DNA from: Haplosporangium gracile
Lineage: Eukaryota; Mortierellomycota; Mortierellomycetes; Mortierellales; Mortierellaceae
Direction: 5' to 3'
Assembly (NCBI GenBank): GCA_015499985.1
Contig: JAAAUF010000480.1
Coordinates: 1-31,551 of the forward strand
Length of the DNA stretch: 31,551 bases
In this document: one piece after another, positions 27,350-31,551 of the stretch
How positions within the stretch are numbered: the stretch's first letter is position 1
Layout: each line of letters begins with the position of its first letter
Made by a program: the position numbers and the translations under genes
The notes under the pieces: generated by a model
Database searches by the model: none
What the model saw: the letters and a program-made list of their open reading frames with translations, nothing else
Told to the model about the DNA's origin: nothing

Positions 27350-29261
27350 ATGGACGAAGAGACACTCGAGTATGTTCAGGCCTCGCCGTTCTTTATTTTG
27401 TGCTATTCGCAATCCCTCCCTATCAAGTCTTTTTCTGACGACTTTTATTATGGTAACCCATAATTAATGTCTTTATAAAAAAAACTTATGATGATAGACG
27501 AGTGCGTGAAGAACTAATGCAGCAGCTCATGGGCCTCTCACTAAATCAAGACTCGGATGCCGAGGACGACTATGACAACAACGGTAACGACAACGATAAC
27601 GACAACGATAACGACAACGAAAACGAGGAGGAAGAAGATGAAGAAGTAGTCGAGGATTTGGACGACGAAGACGATGACAGCAATTATGAAGGAGAGGAGG
27701 AGTTTGAATGGTATGACTGGCCTGACCAATCGAAACTGGCTACTCTAGACGACCTCCCCGATTTTGTTACAGCAGAAGAGATGGAGGACACGGGTGAGCG
27801 GATTACGTTGGATTACTTGAGGAACCCTGCGCTCGACAGTGACCAGGATGATGATGTGGATGTTGTGAAAGTTGTCAAAGGTGGTGGTGGTAGTGTCGGA
27901 ACTGATGGAGAAGAAGGTGCTAGTAATGCTCCGGATCAAATACTAACACAAGGTAACCTTTGCCCTCTCCGTACTTGTGAGTTAATTTGGGTCAAGTAAG
28001 TATATGTAACAAACTCGGAGTATAATATATCTCTTCTAACACGTTTACTTTACTACTGATTAGGCGACAATGTGGTTGATGGGGAGGTCAAGAAGAAGAA
28101 GAAGAAGAAGAAAAAGAACAGGAAGAGGAACATGCCGATGGCGGATGATGACCTTATTGAGGAGCCGGAGCAGGACCAGGAGTTGGTGGATGCTGAGGCC
28201 GCCAAGATCTACAAACCGTAAGACATTAAGCTCTTTTTTAAAAATAGTAGCTCAGCCATTGCAGGATGAAAAATTTGGCGGCGTACAGACTTACTAACAC
28301 ACTACCTTTATCGATCGATACTTTTTTGTCGCGTAGGACGATGAGTCCGGACGAAAGGTTCAGGCTGGCGATGGAGAACTTCCGCAAGGAACGCGTCTTT
28401 AACGCCATCACCAGTCAGATACTCTCGACTTATTTCACTTTTGGAGGTATGGATCCCAACCAGGCAGCCTCTATCCACACCTCCAACGATGACATTGAGA
28501 TTGAAGTCGATCTCATCTATGTTGTCTCGGCCTTCCTGTCCTCCTTCCTGATCTCGTCCTCGGGATGGTACGACGCTGAGTACTTTACGACCGCACCCAA
28601 GGTCGTTGCCAGCTTCCTGCGCTACCTCGTTCTGAAGCGAGTCATCCCCGAGTACGACGACGACCTCCGACAGGCGATCGAGATTGCACAGCGGGCCAAG
28701 GTCGAGGCCCCCAAATGCCAAAAGTTCAACAATTCGTTCCCAGACTCGTTCAACGAGACCTGTTCGATCCTATATGTCCGCGACTTTGAGTATGATGCTC
28801 TGCCGGATGATTCTTTGGAGCGTATGGAGCAGGTCGCTGGGATCCGTGTTGCGACGGAGGTCGAGTTGCGTGGGAAGGAAATTCGGCACATGAGGATCGT
28901 TGTTGTTGAGCCTATGGATCCTTTGTTGCTCAAGGTCGATACTGTCGAGTCGACGGATGAGAGTTTGAGCACTGAACAGCAGCAGCAGTCGAGCGTCGTC
29001 CCCTACTCCAGGGTTACGTTGGTCAAGTTGCCTATTGGATGGGGTGCTAATACCACGACAACGAAGTCAACAACGACAACTGGTGTTGAGGAGGAGCAGG
29101 TCACGATATTTGTAGAGAGTGAGCTGGCAGGCTACCTTGACATTGGAACGGTGGTCTGGGGTACATTCTTCACCCTTTCCAACGGTGTCGTCTTTGCTCG
29201 ACCCCTTGGCGCTCATCCATCCTTCTTTGTCGAGCAAGATGACAGTATCAATGACGACTAG
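27350..29261 (+). CDS. ARB1: Arb1-like subunit of the Argonaute siRNA chaperone (ARC) complex, four exons, about 517 aa
   Basis: Proposed exons: 27350-27369, 27498-27952, 28064-28217 and 28337-29261. Two junctions are uncertain. Exon 2 may instead end at 27976 (GTGAGT donor), adding eight residues; exon 4 may start at 28265, adding 24. Both alternatives keep frame; 28337 is preferred because CTAAC lies about 45 bp upstream. The N-terminus (MDEETLERVREELMQQLMGL) leads into an acidic Asn-Asp repeat, then a Lys-rich patch of eight consecutive lysines followed by Asn-Arg-Lys-Arg. The C-terminal two thirds matches what I know of Arb1 (PF09692): SPDERFRLAMENFRKERVF, YFTFGGMD, then VVASFLRYLVLKRVIPEYDD. 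In fission yeast Arb1 holds Argonaute with duplex siRNA before slicing and is needed for RNAi heterochromatin. Orthology here is by motif resemblance. Confidence 0.72.
27577..27630 (+). repeat. Imperfect hexamer/12-mer repeat (Asn-Asp) inside ARB1
   Basis: Repeated GACAAC/GATAAC units within exon 2 encode alternating Asn and Asp, ending in Asn-Glu. The unit is a multiple of three, so length changes would keep frame and alter only the acidic linker. Confidence 0.65.
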
Positions 29262-29359
29262 AAGCCTGGTCTTAGAAATTTCATCCGCCTTGCCAACCTG
29301 TCTAGTTTTATTTTTAATGGTCTAATTCTGTATCATAACAGAACAACAACAACGATATC
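29262..29359. other. Tail-to-tail spacer between ARB1 and the 664-aa F-box gene, 98 bp
   Basis: The shortest spacer in the window; the two stop codons are 98 bp apart, so transcripts of opposite strands almost certainly overlap at their 3' ends. A T-rich run (29307-29315) is the only visible processing-type element. Confidence 0.45.
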
Positions 29360-31354
29360 CTACAAGATCTGAATCGTGGGCCGCAGTGTCTTGAGTTGTT
29401 GAACAATAGGCTGCAAATTCGGACTCTTCAACCCCCAAATTTCGAATAACGCCGTCCAATCCTCTGCGATCCAGGCAACTTCTTTCTCAGTCAGTCGGAT
29501 GAAAGTGTGTTCGCGCAGGTCCAAGACTTTGAGCGCTTTTAAGCCTGACAGTTTGTCCAGGCCCCAGCCGAGCCGCAACAGCATCATCCACCCGCCTAGG
29601 CGCCATTCTTCAAGGTGTGTCAGGCGGGCGACTTGTGTGTACAAGTAGGCGATGTACTGATCGCTGACGGAACCGTCGCCATGTCGGTAGTTCGAGTCCA
29701 TTTCCAAATCTGAGCCACGGTAGACAGCTAAATCCATAATCTTGAGTGTTGTAGCAAACGGCCAGTCATTATTGATGTTGGAACTGTTGGTGCTGTTGGA
29801 TTGTATCGACAAGAGGGCCGAATAATCGATCATTTGACCCTGGTGCTCTTTGCGGAGCTCAATGTTGCAGCGGAGGACACGCAACCCCGGACAATGCTTG
29901 ATCAGCTGCAGGAACAAATGCGCCGGGAACCGGATCTGTTTCGAAAAATCCAGTGTTTCCAACGACGCGCCGTGATACAGCCCGAGTGCCAGCGCCGAAA
30001 TCTCGTCAAAGTCCCCAATATGCGACAAGATCCTGAACTCCTGTAATCCTGCTACCTTCGCCGTCGCCGTCATTGAAGGTTCGTCATCGATATAGTTCGT
30101 GGTTTGGGAGCATCCAGCGATCAACTGTGAGATTTCGGCGTCCTCTGCCAAGATGTTTCCCACGCCCAAGCTCCTGAACTGCGGACAAAATTTCCGTAAT
30201 AAATCGGGGAGTTGGTCTAGGAGCGAATCACGGCCGAAAGTCCAGAATGATAGAGATTCGAGATCAGGGCATTGTTGGAGGAGTGGTCGGAGGAGAACCA
30301 GTTCTAGCTCGCCGTTGTCGAAACTAAAACTAAGGTTTTTGACGTGACTTTGGCGAAGTTGACCACGGGGTCGAACAGTGGAAGGGGAGCTGGGGTGGTC
30401 ATCATGGCTGTGGTTGGTGTGTTGGTCATCATTCTCGGTGTCGCTGTCGCTTTCGTTATCCCATCCGTAATGCCCGTTTTGAGCCCACACCAAATGAAAC
30501 GTCTCCAACGCCGCTTGTCTATGACTGCGGCTCTCGCCGTTGCCGTCACTTGTCCTGCTGTCGATAACAGACTTCGTCTTGTAAAGCGATAAAGCAGTCC
30601 ACGCAAGTCGCTTCATAACGCTACGCTGAACGTCCGCCCTCGTATACTCCACAACCAAGCTCCGCAGCTTCGGTCTCTGCCCTCTCAACAAACCCGTCAA
30701 GATCCTGACATGGTGTCGAGTGAGGGTCCGGAACTTGAGCGAGATGCTTTCAAGGAGGTCGATGTGGAGTCCAACGAACTGCAGGGCGGTCATACTTCCG
30801 TCGTTGTTACTAATGTTGCTGTTGCTGTTAGTGAGGGGGTAGTTGGCGTCGCTTTGATGGAGTGCAACTGAAGAATAGTCTAAAGAAACAGTGGCCGCAC
30901 TCTTGGGGACGATCCATTCAAAGGTGCGAAGGTTCGTAAACTTCCAGAGATCCAGGGTCTCTCGCATGAATTTCGGTAACAGGAGCATCGAGGGGGTCAC
31001 AGAGGAGGACGAGACATCATCCGCAAAAGCTATTGCAGTGTAGACGGCGATAATAGCGTCGTCTCGGAGGAGGGCGAGCATGAGTTTGTTCATTGCAGAA
31101 GTCTTCAACGTCTGCACCCTGTCCTTATACCGAACCAACGCAGAGACAGTAGCCGCACGATCCTTAAAATGGGCAATGGTTTTGATATGTGTCAAGTCGA
31201 TAGTTCGGTAGAGGTAAGACGTGAACAAGGCGGACCAGAGGCGCGAGACGGCCGTACAGTGGGCCAGACTTTCGCGGGTGAGGTATGCGCAGATGTCATC
31301 CTGAATATGTGGGATCTCAAAGATGAGTAACGGCGGTGGCGGTGATGTTGTCAT
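29360..31354 (-). CDS. F-box/LRR protein, 664 aa, intact
   Basis: Single exon on the minus strand. The F-box spans about residues 12-53 (FEIPHIQDDICAYLTRESLA, then HCTAVSRLWSALFTSYLYRTI). LRR-like segments run from about 95 to 615 (LRTFEWIVP, LESISLKFRTL, LRSLVVEYT, LESLSFWTFG, LETLDFSKQI, LRVLRCNIEL, LKALKVLDLREH). An Asp/His/Asn-rich insertion lies at about 299-325. The family signature is present in a variant form (EVAWIAEDWTAL, about 622-634, with Thr in place of Pro), and the protein ends with LKTLRPTIQIL. Expected role: SCF substrate receptor. Start chosen as the only ATG just before the F-box; a 20-bp perfect palindrome sits 78 bp upstream of it. Confidence 0.87.
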   Translation of the reverse strand: MTTSPPPPLLIFEIPHIQDDICAYLTRESLAHCTAVSRLWSALFTSYLYRTIDLTHIKTIAHFKDRAATVSALVRYKDRVQTLKTSAMNKLMLALLRDDAIIAVYTAIAFADDVSSSSVTPSMLLLPKFMRETLDLWKFTNLRTFEWIVPKSAATVSLDYSSVALHQSDANYPLTNSNSNISNNDGSMTALQFVGLHIDLLESISLKFRTLTRHHVRILTGLLRGQRPKLRSLVVEYTRADVQRSVMKRLAWTALSLYKTKSVIDSRTSDGNGESRSHRQAALETFHLVWAQNGHYGWDNESDSDTENDDQHTNHSHDDHPSSPSTVRPRGQLRQSHVKNLSFSFDNGELELVLLRPLLQQCPDLESLSFWTFGRDSLLDQLPDLLRKFCPQFRSLGVGNILAEDAEISQLIAGCSQTTNYIDDEPSMTATAKVAGLQEFRILSHIGDFDEISALALGLYHGASLETLDFSKQIRFPAHLFLQLIKHCPGLRVLRCNIELRKEHQGQMIDYSALLSIQSNSTNSSNINNDWPFATTLKIMDLAVYRGSDLEMDSNYRHGDGSVSDQYIAYLYTQVARLTHLEEWRLGGWMMLLRLGWGLDKLSGLKALKVLDLREHTFIRLTEKEVAWIAEDWTALFEIWGLKSPNLQPIVQQLKTLRPTIQIL

Positions 31355-31431
31355 TTGCGCCCTCCAGGCTTCGAAGCGTTGTTTCTAATCGCGGGTCAGG
31401 GGTTCGAGAGATGCAACAACCGTCGCTGACT

Positions 31432-31451
31432 CTACTTTTTGCAAAAAGTAG
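31432..31451. promoter_or_regulatory. 20-bp perfect palindrome upstream of the 664-aa F-box gene
   Basis: The left arm CTACTTTTTG is followed at once by its exact reverse complement CAAAAAGTAG, with no spacer. It lies in the upstream region of the minus-strand F-box gene. It could bind a symmetric dimeric regulator, form a cruciform, or be part of a mobile-element end. Function is unproven; the symmetry itself is directly visible. Confidence 0.55.
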
Positions 31452-31551
31452 CCAAAGGCAAAATAAAATGACGGTCACAGTTTCATGAGAGGACACTTTT
31501 TTTTTTGTTTTTAAGAAATTTATTGCGTCGTGGGTGTGCGTGCAGTAAACT

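Noticed and set aside
26581..27438. ORFs of 96 and 174 codons in the ARB1 upstream region
   Set aside because: One ends in a Lys run from a poly-T tract; the other translates C/T-rich leader and overlaps ARB1 exon 1 in another frame. Neither has a recognisable motif.
31395..31425. tRNA-like GGTTCGAG near the palindrome
   Set aside because: No A box or acceptor stem is visible; it does not fold as a tRNA.
1..31551. CRISPR arrays, insertion sequences, LTR or TIR transposons, rRNA
   Set aside because: No regularly spaced repeats, transposase or reverse-transcriptase motifs, or long terminal repeats were seen on either strand.

Overview
The window looks like nuclear DNA of an early-diverging filamentous fungus, most likely Mortierellomycotina (Mortierella/Linnemannia type). 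The grounds are GT-AG introns with CTAAC/CTGAC-like branch points, long pyrimidine-rich tracts just upstream of start codons, and a dense run of F-box/leucine-rich-repeat (LRR) genes, a family that is strongly expanded in that group. No bacterial, phage, CRISPR or plasmid features were seen. The taxonomic placement is inference from gene content, not from a marker gene.

Layout, left to right: (1) 253-762, a decayed secreted beta-trefoil-lectin-like gene; (2) 1540-3012 (+), a three-exon DUF2461 gene; (3) 3191-5396 (-) and 5978-8001 (-), two tandem F-box/LRR paralogues, both broken; (4) 8462-11191 (+), an intact 909-aa F-box/LRR gene with a TATA box; (5) 11388-13901 (-), a five-exon TAM41 gene (mitochondrial CDP-diacylglycerol synthase); (6) 14399-16172 (+), a third broken F-box/LRR gene; (7) 16514-17959, 19296-21587 and 21787-25251 (all +), F-box proteins of 481, 763 and 1154 aa; (8) 25390-26310 (-), an unrecognised Ser/Thr-rich protein; (9) 27350-29261 (+), a four-exon gene resembling Arb1, a subunit of the Argonaute siRNA chaperone complex; (10) 29360-31354 (-), a 664-aa F-box/LRR gene.

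The dominant signal is the F-box/LRR array: eight loci in about 28 kb, five with open frames and three pseudogenes. All eight look single-exon, whereas the three conserved genes lying between them (DUF2461, TAM41, ARB1) have two to four introns each. Seven of the eight share a C-terminal signature of the form E-x-x-W-[MIV]-x-x-x-W-P-x-L (with variants), and five end in a short Leu/Phe...Arg-Pro tail. By analogy with known F-box proteins the intact members should be substrate receptors of SCF (Skp1-cullin-F-box) ubiquitin ligases. Their targets cannot be read from the sequence. The mix of intact, truncated and dead copies fits birth-and-death evolution of a recognition repertoire.

Gene pairs are mostly head-to-head (8.0-8.5 kb, 13.9-14.4 kb, 26.3-27.3 kb) or tail-to-tail with short spacers of 98-196 bp (3.1 kb, 11.3 kb, 25.3 kb, 29.3 kb). 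Exon boundaries were placed by eye from splice motifs, frame continuity and family motifs; transcript data would settle them.
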